Assembly (NCBI GenBank): GCA_001464765.1
Contig: LNDV01000036.1
Span: 62,001-126,000 of the forward strand
DNA: 64,000 nt
Direction of reading: 5' to 3'
Source: Betaproteobacteria bacterium Ga0077526
GTDB lineage: Bacteria > Pseudomonadota > Gammaproteobacteria > Burkholderiales > Ga0077523
Part shown: positions 41,772 through 51,183 of the stretch, piece after piece
Layout of the letters: every line of letters starts with the position of its first letter
How positions within the stretch are numbered: position 1 is the stretch's first letter
Program-made: the position numbers and the translations under genes
The notes under the pieces: model-generated
What the model was told of the DNA's origin: nothing
The model's input: only the letters and a program-made list of their open reading frames with translations
Database searches by the model: none

Positions 41772-43094
41772 TCAGTCCTTCTCCGCATACGGATTGCGTC
41801 CCTGCTTGAACTCAACACGCAACGGCGTGCCCTGCAACTGAAAATGCTCGACGAAGGTGCGCTCCAGATAGCGGCGATAACTCTGCGGCACTTGCGACAG
41901 CGCATTGCCATGGATCACGATCAGGGGGGGATTGGTTCCACCCTGGTGCGCGTAGCGCAGTTTCGGCCGGGAAAACCCGGCACGGGGAGGCTGCTGCTTC
42001 GCGACCGCGTCGATCAGAACCCGGGTGAGCTTGGGCGTCGAGAGTTTCGCCATCGCGGCGGCATACGCCGCGTCGACCGACTGGAACAGCCCAGGCACAC
42101 CACTGCCCCGAAGGGCAGAGATCCGATGGACTTTCGCGAACCCGAGAAAGTTCAACTTGCGCGCGTAATCGCGCTTGACCCGTTCCCGCGCCTCTTCGGA
42201 GAGGCCGTCCCACTTGTTGACGGCGACGACCAGCGCGCGGCCTGCCTCGAGGATGAACCCGCCCAGGTGGGCGTCCTGATCGGTGATCTCGTCGCGCCCG
42301 TCGACGACGAGAATCACGACGTTCGCATCCTCGATCGACTGCAGCGTCTTCAGCACCGAGAACTTCTCGACGGCCGCCTCGATCTTGCCGCGCCGGCGCA
42401 CGCCAGCGGTATCGATCACCGTGTAGTGCCGGCCGGCTCGTTCGAAGTCGATGTAGATGCTGTCGCGCGTCGTGCCGGGCTCGTCGAAGGCGATGACCCG
42501 CTCCTCGCCGAGCAGGGCATTGACCAGAGTCGACTTGCCCACGTTCGGACGACCGACGACGGCGATCTTGGGATGCCGGGCGGGCGGCGGGTCCTCGGTA
42601 TGGGGCAGTTCGGACAGCACGAGGTCCATCAGTTCGTGCACCCCGTCGCCGTGCGTCGCGGAGATCGCCGCGGGATCGCCCAACCCTAGTTCATGGAACT
42701 CCGCGACCGCGGTGGCGGACGGCATGCCTTCCGCCTTGTTCACCGCCACCCAAAGCGGCCGCCCCGTCCTGCGCAGTCGTGAGGCGATCTCGCGGTCATG
42801 GGGAGACAGGCCGGTCCTGGCATCCACCAGGAGAATCACGGCATCGGCTTCGTCCACCGCCTGGAGCGTCTGCCGCGCCATCTCGTGGAGGATGCCTTCC
42901 TTCACGACGGGCTCCAGCCCGCCCGTGTCGACCACGATGTACGGACGGTCGCCGACTCGTCCCTGCCCGTAGTGCCGATCCCGCGTGAGGCCCGGCTGAT
43001 CGTGGACGATGGCGTCCCGAGTCTTGGTAAGGCGGTTGAACAGGGTCGACTTGCCCACATTGGGCCGGCCGACGAGTACCACGGTGGGTTTCAT
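41772..43094 (-). CDS. der: Ribosome assembly GTPase Der (EngA)
   Basis: Der (440 residues) has two tandem G domains, GRPNVGKSTLFN at residue ~9 and GRPNVGKSTLVN near residue 180, each with DTGG/DTAG switch motifs and NKxE/NKWD, followed by the KH-like C-terminal domain (PPLIVIHGNALSQVPQSYRR). It acts in 50S subunit maturation. ATG 43094, 18 bases after the bamB stop. Confidence 0.98.
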   Translation of the reverse strand: MKPTVVLVGRPNVGKSTLFNRLTKTRDAIVHDQPGLTRDRHYGQGRVGDRPYIVVDTGGLEPVVKEGILHEMARQTLQAVDEADAVILLVDARTGLSPHDREIASRLRRTGRPLWVAVNKAEGMPSATAVAEFHELGLGDPAAISATHGDGVHELMDLVLSELPHTEDPPPARHPKIAVVGRPNVGKSTLVNALLGEERVIAFDEPGTTRDSIYIDFERAGRHYTVIDTAGVRRRGKIEAAVEKFSVLKTLQSIEDANVVILVVDGRDEITDQDAHLGGFILEAGRALVVAVNKWDGLSEEARERVKRDYARKLNFLGFAKVHRISALRGSGVPGLFQSVDAAYAAAMAKLSTPKLTRVLIDAVAKQQPPRAGFSRPKLRYAHQGGTNPPLIVIHGNALSQVPQSYRRYLERTFVEHFQLQGTPLRVEFKQGRNPYAEKD

Positions 43095-43112
43095 GACTGG
43101 CGGGCGCCGCCC

Positions 43113-44234
43113 TTAGCGCAGCGAGATCGCATAGAGGTTGCCCTCTCGCGTCTGAACGACAAAGTTGCGCTCACCGACCTGGATCGGCGGCGCCGAGATC
43201 GGGCTGCCGTCGGTGGACAGGCGACCGACGAGCCGGCCGTCCTCGATGTCGAAGATATGCAGATAACCCTCGAAATCCCCCGCCGCCACGTACTTGCCGA
43301 CCACCCCGGGCGCGCCGAGTCCGCGATTCAGCAGGACTGCCTGTTTCCAGAGACTGCCGCCGGACGTGCGGTCGACTGCATGGATGGTGGCAGTGTCATC
43401 GACGTAGAAGAAGGCACTCGTGCCTGCGGCCAGGCCGGCAACGCTGGAGGCATTGCGGGCCCAGGCAAGGGTGCCGCGCACCGCGTCGAAGCATGCGACC
43501 CGCCCCTGGAAGGCGATGGCGCATACCTGACCGTTCTCGACGATCGGGTTGCTCACGATATCCGAGACACGTTCCAGTTCGGTGTCGCCCTTGGGAACGG
43601 CGACCGCCGTCTCCCAGAGAAGCGCGCCGTTCGACGCATTCACCGCCACGAGTTTGCCGCCCGGGAGGCCGAAGTAAACCGAGCCTTCGTCGAGGGTGAG
43701 ACCGAAGGCGCCGCGCAGCACGAGAGGCGGCGGCGCCGTCGGGATGTATTCCCACTTGCGCGAGCCATCGCCCCGGTCGAACCCGGCAACGCGACCGTCG
43801 CCGCTGCGGACGAACACCATCGACTCGCCGATCACCGGTGGACTCAGCACCTCGCTGGACACCTTCGCCCGCCAGAGCTGTTTTCCGTTCGTGGCGTCGA
43901 GGGCGATCACCTCACCCTTCGCCGTGCCGACCACGACCGCACCGTCTCCGGCTCCCACCCCGCCGGACAGCTTCAGGTCGAGCTCGACCCGCCACTTGCG
44001 CTTGCCGTTGCGGCCATCGAGACGAGCCACCTCGCCCTCGGAACCGGCGACGAAGAAGTCACCCTCCCAGATTCCGGGCAGGAAGATGAACTCGTCGGAC
44101 TCGCCGGCGGAGGTCTTCCAGGCCACCTTCGGCTTCACTTCTTCCTTGAAGGATCGCAGTTCGGCGGGCTCCGGTCCGGTGGCCGAACACGCCGCCAGCC
44201 CCAGAACCGCGACAAACACGAAGAGCGCGCGCAT
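43113..44234 (-). CDS. bamB: Outer membrane assembly lipoprotein BamB
   Basis: BamB (373 residues) is the beta-propeller lipoprotein of the BAM outer-membrane protein insertion machine. A short signal peptide ends in the lipobox LAAC (MRALFVFVAVLGLAAC), followed by PQQ/WD-like blades (ALDATNGKQLWRAKV, AVNASNGALLWETAV, CFDAVRGTLAWARNA). ATG 44234 is chosen; GTG 44249, which overlaps the yfgM-like stop, is an alternative with five extra residues. The order hisS-yfgM-bamB-der is conserved. Confidence 0.95.
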   Translation of the reverse strand: MRALFVFVAVLGLAACSATGPEPAELRSFKEEVKPKVAWKTSAGESDEFIFLPGIWEGDFFVAGSEGEVARLDGRNGKRKWRVELDLKLSGGVGAGDGAVVVGTAKGEVIALDATNGKQLWRAKVSSEVLSPPVIGESMVFVRSGDGRVAGFDRGDGSRKWEYIPTAPPPLVLRGAFGLTLDEGSVYFGLPGGKLVAVNASNGALLWETAVAVPKGDTELERVSDIVSNPIVENGQVCAIAFQGRVACFDAVRGTLAWARNASSVAGLAAGTSAFFYVDDTATIHAVDRTSGGSLWKQAVLLNRGLGAPGVVGKYVAAGDFEGYLHIFDIEDGRLVGRLSTDGSPISAPPIQVGERNFVVQTREGNLYAISLR

Positions 44235-44245
44235 GGCGTTCGGGA

Positions 44246-44881
44246 TCACTGCACCCCCAGGGAATCGCGCTTGATCTCGACGACGTTGCGGTAGGCAGCG
44301 GACTTCGGGAGCTTGTCGAGCGCCACCTGATACGCGTCGGCCGCCTCCTTGTTCTTGCCCTGCGCCATGTACACGTCGCCCCGGGCGTCGGCAAACAACG
44401 CGGCGAAGGCTTCCGTCGGCGGCGTCGTGACGGCCTTGACGGCCTCGTCGTGCTTGCCAAGGTCCAGCAGCACGGCCGACAGCCGCAGATTCGCGAGCGC
44501 CTTCAGCGACTCGTCCTTGCCGTTGGCGCCGGCCCACCGGAGCAGTTCGACGGCCTTGTCGCGCTCGCCCTTGTCCACGGCTGTCCTGGCCGCCAGCAAT
44601 ACGGCGCGCGGCGCATAGGTGGAGGAAGCAAACTCCGCACGGATCTTCTCGGCGAGGCTCTGGATCTTCGCCGCATCCTCGACCTTCACCGCTTCCTCGA
44701 ACTCCGTGTAGAGCTCCGCCGCCTTGAGCGCCTGCTCTCCCTGGTAGTAGCGCCATCCCTGCACGCCCCCCACCCCGATGACGAAAGCGACGACCGCGGC
44801 GATGACCAGCGAGCCGTACTGCTTCCACCACGCCTTCAGGGATTCGATGTTTTCCTGTTCTTCGAGATCGTAGACCGCCAT
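44246..44881 (-). CDS. yfgM: YfgM-like SecYEG ancillary TPR protein
   Basis: This 211-residue protein has a cytoplasmic N-terminus (AVYDLEEQENIESLKAWWKQ, the family hallmark), one transmembrane helix (about residues 23-43) and a periplasmic tetratricopeptide domain (ADARGDVYMAQGKNKEAADA). YfgM hands secreted proteins from the translocon to periplasmic chaperones in E. coli. It lies between hisS and bamB. Confidence 0.92.
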   Translation of the reverse strand: MAVYDLEEQENIESLKAWWKQYGSLVIAAVVAFVIGVGGVQGWRYYQGEQALKAAELYTEFEEAVKVEDAAKIQSLAEKIRAEFASSTYAPRAVLLAARTAVDKGERDKAVELLRWAGANGKDESLKALANLRLSAVLLDLGKHDEAVKAVTTPPTEAFAALFADARGDVYMAQGKNKEAADAYQVALDKLPKSAAYRNVVEIKRDSLGVQ

Positions 44882-44895
44882 GACTTGCTCCTAGC

Positions 44896-46155
44896 TTATC
44901 GTGCGACAAGCGCGGGAAGATCCTCCGCCCGCACCCGTGTCTGTTCCTGCTGATCGCGCAGCGGCTTGAGCGTCACCTGCCCTGCTGCCGCCTCGTCGTC
45001 CCCGATGATGACCGCAAAGCGGGCGCCACTGCCGTCCGCCCGCTTCATCTGCGATTTGAAGCTTCCGCCGCCCGCATGGAGCGTGACATCCACACCGGCG
45101 TCGCGCAGCGACTCGGCCACTCGCCACGCGTGGAGTTCAGCCGCCTCACCGCTCCATACCAGATAGACATCCGGTGCGAGCGGCGGCATCGATGCCGAGC
45201 CCCCGGCCATGAGCGCGATGAGCCTTTCCACACCCATCGCGAACCCCGCGGCCGGCGCCGCCTTGCCCCCGATCTGCGTGATGAGCCCGTCGTAGCGCCC
45301 ACCGGCACACACGGTGCCCTGGGCGCCGAGCTGCGTGGTCACCCATTCGAACACCGTGCGATTGTAGTAGTCCAGCCCCCTCACCAGCCGGGTATTGATG
45401 CGATATTCGACGCCGGCGTGGCGCAGGAGCCGCTGCACCGCCTCGAAATGGGCGAGAGACGGCTCGTCGAGATCGTCGAGCAGCTTCGGCGCGCCTTCGA
45501 TCATGGCCTGCATCTCGGGATTCTTGCTGTCCAGGACCCGAAGCGGATTGGTGTGCAGTCTGCGGCGGGCATCGCCATCGAGCAGATCCTGGTGCTTTTC
45601 CAGATAATGGATGAGGCGGGTGCGATAGCGCGCACGGGCGTCGATATCGCCGAGCGTGTTGATCTCCAGCGCGATGTCGGCGAGTCCGAGATCGCGCCAC
45701 AGACGCGCGCCCATGATGATCAGTTCGGCATCGATATCCGGGCCGCCGAGCCCCAGGGCTTCCACGCCGACCTGATGGAACTGGCGGTAGCGCCCCTTCT
45801 GCGGCCGCTCATGGCGGAACATCGGGCCGGCATACCAGAGCCGCTGCGGTCCCGCGTATAGCAGATTGTGCTGGATCGCCGCACGCACGCACGACGCCGT
45901 ACCCTCGGGCCGCAGCGTGAGCACGTCCCCGTTCAGCTTGTCGGTGAAAGTGAACATCTCTTTCTCGACGATATCCGTCACTTCCCCGATGGAGCGGACG
46001 AACAGGTCGGTGCGCTCCAGGATCGGCATGCGGATCTGGCGGTAACCGTAGCGCCGCAGCCACGCACGCACCGTGCTCTCGAAGAACTCCCATGCCGGGC
46101 CCTCGTCGGGCAGCACGTCGTTCATTCCCTTGACCGACTGGATGGTCTCGCTCAT
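44896..46155 (-). CDS. hisS: Histidyl-tRNA synthetase
   Basis: HisRS (419 residues) is a class-II synthetase. It has KGMNDVLPDEGPAWEFFE, motif 2 (TLRPEGTASCVRA ... GPMFRHERPQKGRYRQFHQ), the histidine-specific LVRGLDYYNRTVFEW and AGGRYDGLI, and a C-terminal anticodon-binding domain. Start ATG 46155. Nothing unusual. Confidence 0.98.
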   Translation of the reverse strand: MSETIQSVKGMNDVLPDEGPAWEFFESTVRAWLRRYGYRQIRMPILERTDLFVRSIGEVTDIVEKEMFTFTDKLNGDVLTLRPEGTASCVRAAIQHNLLYAGPQRLWYAGPMFRHERPQKGRYRQFHQVGVEALGLGGPDIDAELIIMGARLWRDLGLADIALEINTLGDIDARARYRTRLIHYLEKHQDLLDGDARRRLHTNPLRVLDSKNPEMQAMIEGAPKLLDDLDEPSLAHFEAVQRLLRHAGVEYRINTRLVRGLDYYNRTVFEWVTTQLGAQGTVCAGGRYDGLITQIGGKAAPAAGFAMGVERLIALMAGGSASMPPLAPDVYLVWSGEAAELHAWRVAESLRDAGVDVTLHAGGGSFKSQMKRADGSGARFAVIIGDDEAAAGQVTLKPLRDQQEQTRVRAEDLPALVAR

Positions 46156-46189
46156 GGCTCAGGTAGGGCGGTGGAGACAGCAGAACCGG

Positions 46190-47446
46190 TCAGACGGTCT
46201 GCCGTGAATCGGTTGTCGGGGACGGCGCGCCGAAGCGATTGCGCACGTAGTCCTCGACGATTGCCTGGAATTCCTCGGCGATGCGATCGCCCTTCAGGGT
46301 CACGGTCTTCTGACCATCGACGAACACGGGGGCCACGGGATTCTCGCCGGAACCGGGCAGGCTGATGCCGACGTCGGCGTGCTTGCTCTCGCCAGGACCG
46401 TTGACCACGCAGCCCATGACGGCCACGTGCATTTCTTCCACGCCAGGGTAGGCGGACCGCCATACCGGCATCTGCGCACGCAGGTAGCTCTGGATACGGG
46501 CGGCGAGTTCCTGGAAGAACGTGCTCGTCGTGCGGCCACAGCCGGGACACGCGATCACCATGGGCGCGAAGCTGCGCAAGCCCATCGTCTGCAGAATCTC
46601 CTGCGCCACCTGGACTTCGAGCGTCCGATCCCCGCCCGGGTCGGGCGTGAGCGAGACGCGGATGGTGTCGCCTATCCCTTCCTGGAGCAGGACGGCCATG
46701 GCTGCGGTCGACGCGACGATTCCCTTGGACTTCATGCCCGCTTCGGTAAGCCCCAGGTGCAACGGATAGTCGCAGCGCGACGCGAGGTTGCGGTAGACGC
46801 GGATGAGGTCCTGCACGCCGCTCACTTTCGCGGAGAGCAGAATGCGGTCACCCGGCAGCCCCCAGCGCTCGGCCTGCGCGGCGCTCTGCAACGCGGAGAC
46901 CACCAGCGCTTCACGGGTCACCTCGGCGGCATCCTTCGGCTCCGGAGAGCGGGCGTTCTCGTCCATCATCCGCACCGCGAGTTCCTGGTCCAGGCTTCCC
47001 CAGTTCACGCCGATACGGACCGGCTTTTCGTAGCGGCACGCCATTTCGATCATGGTGGAGAACTGCTCGTCCCGCTTCGAGCCCTTGCCCACGTTGCCGG
47101 GGTTGATGCGGTACTTGTCGAGCACGCGCGCGCACTCGGGATGCTGCGACAGCAGGCGATGGCCGTTGAAATGAAAGTCCCCCACCAGCGGCACGTTGCA
47201 CCCGCGAGCATCGAGCGCTTCCCGAATGTAGGGGACTGCGGCCGCGGCCTCCGCCGTATTGACGGTGATGCGGACCACTTCCGATCCGGCACGAGCCAGC
47301 GCAAACACCTGTTCGACCGTCGCCGCGACGTCGGCGGTATCGGTGTTGGTCATCGACTGCACCACGATCGGCGCGTTGCCGCCGACTTCCACGTGCCCCA
47401 CTTTCACAGGGCGGCTCTTGCGACGAATCACGGGGCTGGTCGACAT
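46190..47446 (-). CDS. ispG: 4-hydroxy-3-methylbut-2-enyl diphosphate synthase
   Basis: IspG/GcpE (418 residues) is the [4Fe-4S] enzyme that reduces methylerythritol cyclodiphosphate to HMBPP in the MEP pathway, the same route that dxs opens. VQSMTNTDTADVAATVEQV, INPGNVGKGSKRDEQF and the cluster cysteines in VIACPGCGRTTS and MGCVVNGPGESKHAD are present. ATG 47446, eight bases after the rodZ stop. Confidence 0.98.
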   Translation of the reverse strand: MSTSPVIRRKSRPVKVGHVEVGGNAPIVVQSMTNTDTADVAATVEQVFALARAGSEVVRITVNTAEAAAAVPYIREALDARGCNVPLVGDFHFNGHRLLSQHPECARVLDKYRINPGNVGKGSKRDEQFSTMIEMACRYEKPVRIGVNWGSLDQELAVRMMDENARSPEPKDAAEVTREALVVSALQSAAQAERWGLPGDRILLSAKVSGVQDLIRVYRNLASRCDYPLHLGLTEAGMKSKGIVASTAAMAVLLQEGIGDTIRVSLTPDPGGDRTLEVQVAQEILQTMGLRSFAPMVIACPGCGRTTSTFFQELAARIQSYLRAQMPVWRSAYPGVEEMHVAVMGCVVNGPGESKHADVGISLPGSGENPVAPVFVDGQKTVTLKGDRIAEEFQAIVEDYVRNRFGAPSPTTDSRQTV

Positions 47447-47453
47447 GGCCGCC

Positions 47454-48557
47454 TCACTGAAGCGTCAGGCGGGCAACCTCCGCCTGGGTGTACGGTGCGA
47501 GATCGATCGAACGCGAGTTGTAGGTCATCGAGACGCCGGAGGCCCGGCCTACCGTCACCTGGAACGGGGGCTGGCCGTGGACGACACGCTCCATTCCCGG
47601 ACGACTGAGATCGGAGAACACGATGCCGCCGCGCGCATCGCGCACTTCGACCCAGGACTCACCAGTGAACGACAGCCGGATCTCGGGATCGCCGGCATGC
47701 GACTCCGAACCGGTGACTGGCGACGTGCTGCGTTTCGCGGACTTGGCTACCGCGGCATCCGTCGATTCGAGCGAAGGCGTCGACACGACTTCGTCGGCGG
47801 CCGGCTTTTCGGCCGGCTTTTCGGCAGGCTTTTCAGCGGTCTTCTTCGTCGCCTCCGCCGGCGCGGCGGGCACAGCCGGGGCAGCGTTGGACACGACGGG
47901 CGTCGTGGCCGCGGCAGCGTCGGCCGGCGCAGCAACCATCTCGGCGGCAGGAGGCGCGGGAACCGCCGTGGCTTCCGTGCCGGGCGCTGCGGCTGCATCC
48001 TCCGCAGGGGTCTGCTGCGCGACGGCCGCGGGCGAGACGGCCTCGGTGACGGGAGCCGGAGGCGCGGGCGGACGCGGAACGGTCACGGTCTGATCGCTGA
48101 AGTACACGATGATCCCGGCGACCGCGATCAGCCCGACAGTAACGGGGATCCAGCTCTTGCTCCCCTTGTCGCGTTCCAGCGGTTCCCGGATTCCCGGCTT
48201 GGGCGGCGCCACGGCGGTCTCTCCGCCCTGGTGGCTCGGACTCAGCGCGGACTCGGGGAGACGTCCGGCCTTTTCGGCCGACAGCACCAGCGTATCGCCG
48301 TCGAGCCCTACGAATCGCGCATAGTTTCGCAGGAAGCCCCGGACGAACACCGGGCTGGAGAAGATCGTGTAGTCGTCGCGCTCGAGCGCTTCGACCTGTC
48401 TGGGCTGCAGCTTGAGCTGGCGCGCGACGTCGTTGACCGTGAGCTTGAGCGTTTCGCGCGCGGCATGGAGCTGGGTCCCCGCCGTGACGACGGGAACCGA
48501 TTCGAGCGCAGTCTCGGGTGTGAGATTCGGAGTGGAGTCGAGTGCGGCTTCCGTCAT
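47454..48557 (-). CDS. rodZ: Cytoskeleton protein RodZ
   Basis: RodZ (367 residues) links MreB to the cell-wall elongation machinery. The N-terminal helix-turn-helix (LHAARETLKLTVNDVARQLK ... FVRGFLRNYARFVGLD) is followed by a transmembrane helix (WIPVTVGLIAVAGIIVYF), a long Ala/Pro-rich periplasmic linker that includes three EKPA repeats (about residues 240-253), and the C-terminal DUF4115 domain (LSFTGESWVEVRDARG). ATG 48557 overlaps the pilF stop (ATGA). Confidence 0.94.
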   Translation of the reverse strand: MTEAALDSTPNLTPETALESVPVVTAGTQLHAARETLKLTVNDVARQLKLQPRQVEALERDDYTIFSSPVFVRGFLRNYARFVGLDGDTLVLSAEKAGRLPESALSPSHQGGETAVAPPKPGIREPLERDKGSKSWIPVTVGLIAVAGIIVYFSDQTVTVPRPPAPPAPVTEAVSPAAVAQQTPAEDAAAAPGTEATAVPAPPAAEMVAAPADAAAATTPVVSNAAPAVPAAPAEATKKTAEKPAEKPAEKPAADEVVSTPSLESTDAAVAKSAKRSTSPVTGSESHAGDPEIRLSFTGESWVEVRDARGGIVFSDLSRPGMERVVHGQPPFQVTVGRASGVSMTYNSRSIDLAPYTQAEVARLTLQ

Positions 48558-49357
48558 TCGAAGCGACCGTCGATGAAGAGTTGGGTTTCGGGGGCGGCGG
48601 GAAAGCGGTCCTTCAACTGCTTTCCGTACGACATCACCGCAGCGCGATCTCCCAGGGCGTTCTCGATTCGTGCCCCCAGCCAGAGGGTGGCGGCGTCCGC
48701 TTTCTGTGAGGACTGCGTGAAGCGGTTGAGATAGTTCTTCGCGAGATTGACCTGCCGGCGGGCGTAGTGAATCTGCGCAAGGTTGACCAGCGCCCGCGGA
48801 TCGTCCGGGCGAACCACGAGGGCGCGCTCGAAGAACTGGAGAGCGCCGACCTCGTCCCCGGCACGACGCGAGCAGATGCCGGCATTCACGTTGGCGTCAT
48901 GCGCGGTGGCGTACAAGGGATTCTTGAGCGCCGTCTGGAAGTAGCGGATGGACTCCCGCTCCTTCTTCCGGTCGCAGAGGAACAGGCCGTAGCTGTTGTT
49001 GGCGTCGGAATCGTTCGGCTCGATCTTCAGCGCGCGCTCGAAGCTCGCCTTCGCCTTCACGTCTTCCTTGAGTTCCATGTACACCACGCCCAGCAGGTTG
49101 TGCGCAGGAACGTACTTCGGGTCGGCCTTGAGGGCTTCGTCCGCTTCCTGAAGCGCCACGGCAAGCCGGCCGATGTGCAGGTAACTCGCCGCGAGTTCGG
49201 TGTGCGCGCGAGCACGCTCCACCGCGGCCGCCGGCGTGGGCTCCTGCTGCGGCGGTGGCGACGAGCCGATCTCGTTGGGCGAACGCGCCGGCTGCGACTG
49301 GCACGCCGCGAGCAAAGCCACCAGCAGTCCGCCGAGGCAAGCGGGACGCAGACTCAT
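48554..49357 (-). CDS. pilF: Type IV pilus biogenesis lipoprotein PilF/PilW
   Basis: This 267-residue TPR lipoprotein has a signal peptide with lipobox LLAAC (MSLRPACLGGLLVALLAAC) and about six tetratricopeptide repeats (ARAHTELAASYLHIGRLAVA, PAHNLLGVVYMELKEDVKA, ARALVNLAQIHYARRQVNLA-like). PilF/PilW pilots the PilQ secretin to the outer membrane. The location between rlmN and rodZ is typical. ATG 49357 overlaps the rlmN stop (ATGA). Confidence 0.92.
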   Translation of the reverse strand: MSLRPACLGGLLVALLAACQSQPARSPNEIGSSPPPQQEPTPAAAVERARAHTELAASYLHIGRLAVALQEADEALKADPKYVPAHNLLGVVYMELKEDVKAKASFERALKIEPNDSDANNSYGLFLCDRKKERESIRYFQTALKNPLYATAHDANVNAGICSRRAGDEVGALQFFERALVVRPDDPRALVNLAQIHYARRQVNLAKNYLNRFTQSSQKADAATLWLGARIENALGDRAAVMSYGKQLKDRFPAAPETQLFIDGRFE

Positions 49358-50529
49358 GCGGCTGACTCCGCATCCGCGCGACGGGCGCTCCGCTGCGTCT
49401 TGTCCTGCACCTGTCCTGCGAGCTGGCCGCACGCGCCGTCGATCTCCTGACCGCGTGTCTTGCGAACAGTGGTGACGAATCCGGCTTCAATCAGTTCGGC
49501 CTGAAACCGCAGGACTGCGTCCTGCGTGGAGCGCTCGAAACCGGCATCGGGGAACGGATTGAACGGGATCAGATTGAACTTGCAGGGCAGATCACCGATG
49601 AGGTCCACCAGTTGCCGCGCATGATCGAGCCGGTCGTTCACATCCCGCAGCATGACGTATTCGAACGTGACGAAATCGCGAGGTGCAGCGTGTCGCTGCC
49701 ACTTCACCTGCCGCAGTTCGTCCACCGGTTCGTCCTCGTCGTCCGCGTGATCAGGTGCACTCGCAGCGCCCTCGATATAGCGGCGGCAGGCGGCGAGCAG
49801 TTCCGCCAGCGGCCATTTGCGGTTGATGGGGACCAGGCGATCCCGCAAGGCGTCGTTCGGGGCGTGCAGCGATACCGCGAGCGATACCGGCAGCGTATCG
49901 CGGAGGCGGTCCATCCACGGCACCATGCCCGATGTCGACAAGGTGACGCGGCGACGCGACATGCCATACGCGTGGTCGTCGAGCATCACGCGCATCGCGG
50001 TGACGACTGCATCGAAGTTGGCGAGCGGCTCTCCCATGCCCATCATCACGACGTTCGTGACGACGCGCTTGCCGTTCAGGAGATCCGCCCCGAGCGCGCG
50101 GTTCGCGTGCCACAGCTGGCCGATGATCTCCGCCGCGGAGAGGTTGCGGTTGAAGCCCTGCCGCCCCGTGGAACAGAAGGCGCATTCGAGCGCACAGCCC
50201 ACCTGGCTGGAGATGCAGAGCGTGCCCCGGTTGGTCTCCGGGATGAACACGGTTTCGATGCCGTTGGCAGCGCCCACATCAAGCAGCCACTTGCGCGTCC
50301 CGTCAGGCGCGGTGGAATCCTTCAGCACGCCGGGCGCGCGGATCTCCGCAGACTGCGCGAGACGCGCACGAAGATCCTTGGAGAGATCGGTCATCTGCTC
50401 GACGTTCGCCACCCCGGCGCGATGCACCCAGCGCATCACCTGCCGTGCGCGAAAGGGCTTCTCGCCCTGTTCCGCGAACCAGCGGCCGAGCGAGGCGGTA
50501 TCGAAGTCGAGCAGATTGACGGCGGACAT
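49354..50529 (-). CDS. rlmN: Dual-specificity rRNA/tRNA methyltransferase RlmN
   Basis: RlmN (391 residues) is a radical-SAM enzyme making m2A2503 in 23S rRNA and m2A37 in some tRNAs. The radical-SAM cluster motif CALECAFCSTG, GMGEPLANFD and the C-terminal catalytic cysteine region (QEIDGACGQLAGQ) are present. Unusually, an acidic insertion of about 25 residues (SAPDHADDEDEPVDELRQ and following) lies between the YIEG helix and the VTFEYVMLRDVND strand. ATG 50529 shares one base with the ndk stop. Confidence 0.96.
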   Translation of the reverse strand: MSAVNLLDFDTASLGRWFAEQGEKPFRARQVMRWVHRAGVANVEQMTDLSKDLRARLAQSAEIRAPGVLKDSTAPDGTRKWLLDVGAANGIETVFIPETNRGTLCISSQVGCALECAFCSTGRQGFNRNLSAAEIIGQLWHANRALGADLLNGKRVVTNVVMMGMGEPLANFDAVVTAMRVMLDDHAYGMSRRRVTLSTSGMVPWMDRLRDTLPVSLAVSLHAPNDALRDRLVPINRKWPLAELLAACRRYIEGAASAPDHADDEDEPVDELRQVKWQRHAAPRDFVTFEYVMLRDVNDRLDHARQLVDLIGDLPCKFNLIPFNPFPDAGFERSTQDAVLRFQAELIEAGFVTTVRKTRGQEIDGACGQLAGQVQDKTQRSARRADAESAA

Positions 50530-50954
50530 CAGCGGTTGAAGACGTCCAGCGAGGGGAAGAAGTAGCCGATTTCCTGGCGGGCGGTGTCCGGGCCGTCGGA
50601 GCCGTGCACGGCATTGGCGTCGATGGAATCGGCGAAGTCGGCGCGGATGGTGCCGGGCGCAGCCTTCTTCGGATCCGTCGCACCCATCAGTTCACGGTTC
50701 TTGCCGATGGCGCCCTCGCCTTCCAGCACCTGGATCATCACGGGGCCGGAGATCATGAAGCTCACGAGGTCCTTGAAGAACGGACGTTCGCGGTGGACGG
50801 CATAGAAGCCCTCGGCCTGGGCCTGGGACAGGTGCGCCATGCGCGCGGCCACGACCTTCAACCCGGCATTCTCGAAGCGGGAGTAGATCTGGCCGATGAC
50901 GTTCTTCGCGACCGCGTCGGGCTTGATGATGGAAAGGGTGCGCTCTACTGCCAT
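50529..50954 (-). CDS. ndk: Nucleoside diphosphate kinase
   Basis: Ndk (141 residues) balances nucleoside triphosphates. MAVERTLSIIKPDAV, the active-site His in NAVHGSDGPDTARQEI and the FYAVHRERPFFKDLVSFM stretch are intact. GGAGAACGTC precedes ATG 50954. About 205 non-coding bases separate it from the divergent SPOR-protein gene. Confidence 0.98.
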   Translation of the reverse strand: MAVERTLSIIKPDAVAKNVIGQIYSRFENAGLKVVAARMAHLSQAQAEGFYAVHRERPFFKDLVSFMISGPVMIQVLEGEGAIGKNRELMGATDPKKAAPGTIRADFADSIDANAVHGSDGPDTARQEIGYFFPSLDVFNR

Positions 50955-51183
50955 GACGTTCTCCAAAAGCTGGTTAAATTCACAAGGAATTCAGGAGGAT
51001 AGCATGCACTCCTCGACGAGGGAAGGGCAAGGCCCCGGCCACGCGCAAAAAACCCGGGGTTGTGTCCGCCCCACCGGACCTTGCGGATCGGGGGCCGCCA
51101 GCCCGGGCGCCCCTTCCCTACCTCGGCGATGGCCCGGGTGTTAGCATCCCGTCATAAGAATGACCCTACCCGACAGACAAGCA

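Noticed and set aside
47811..47840. Short tandem repeat in rodZ
   Set aside because: It encodes EKPA repeats in the low-complexity periplasmic linker, common in RodZ; not a mobile or regulatory repeat.
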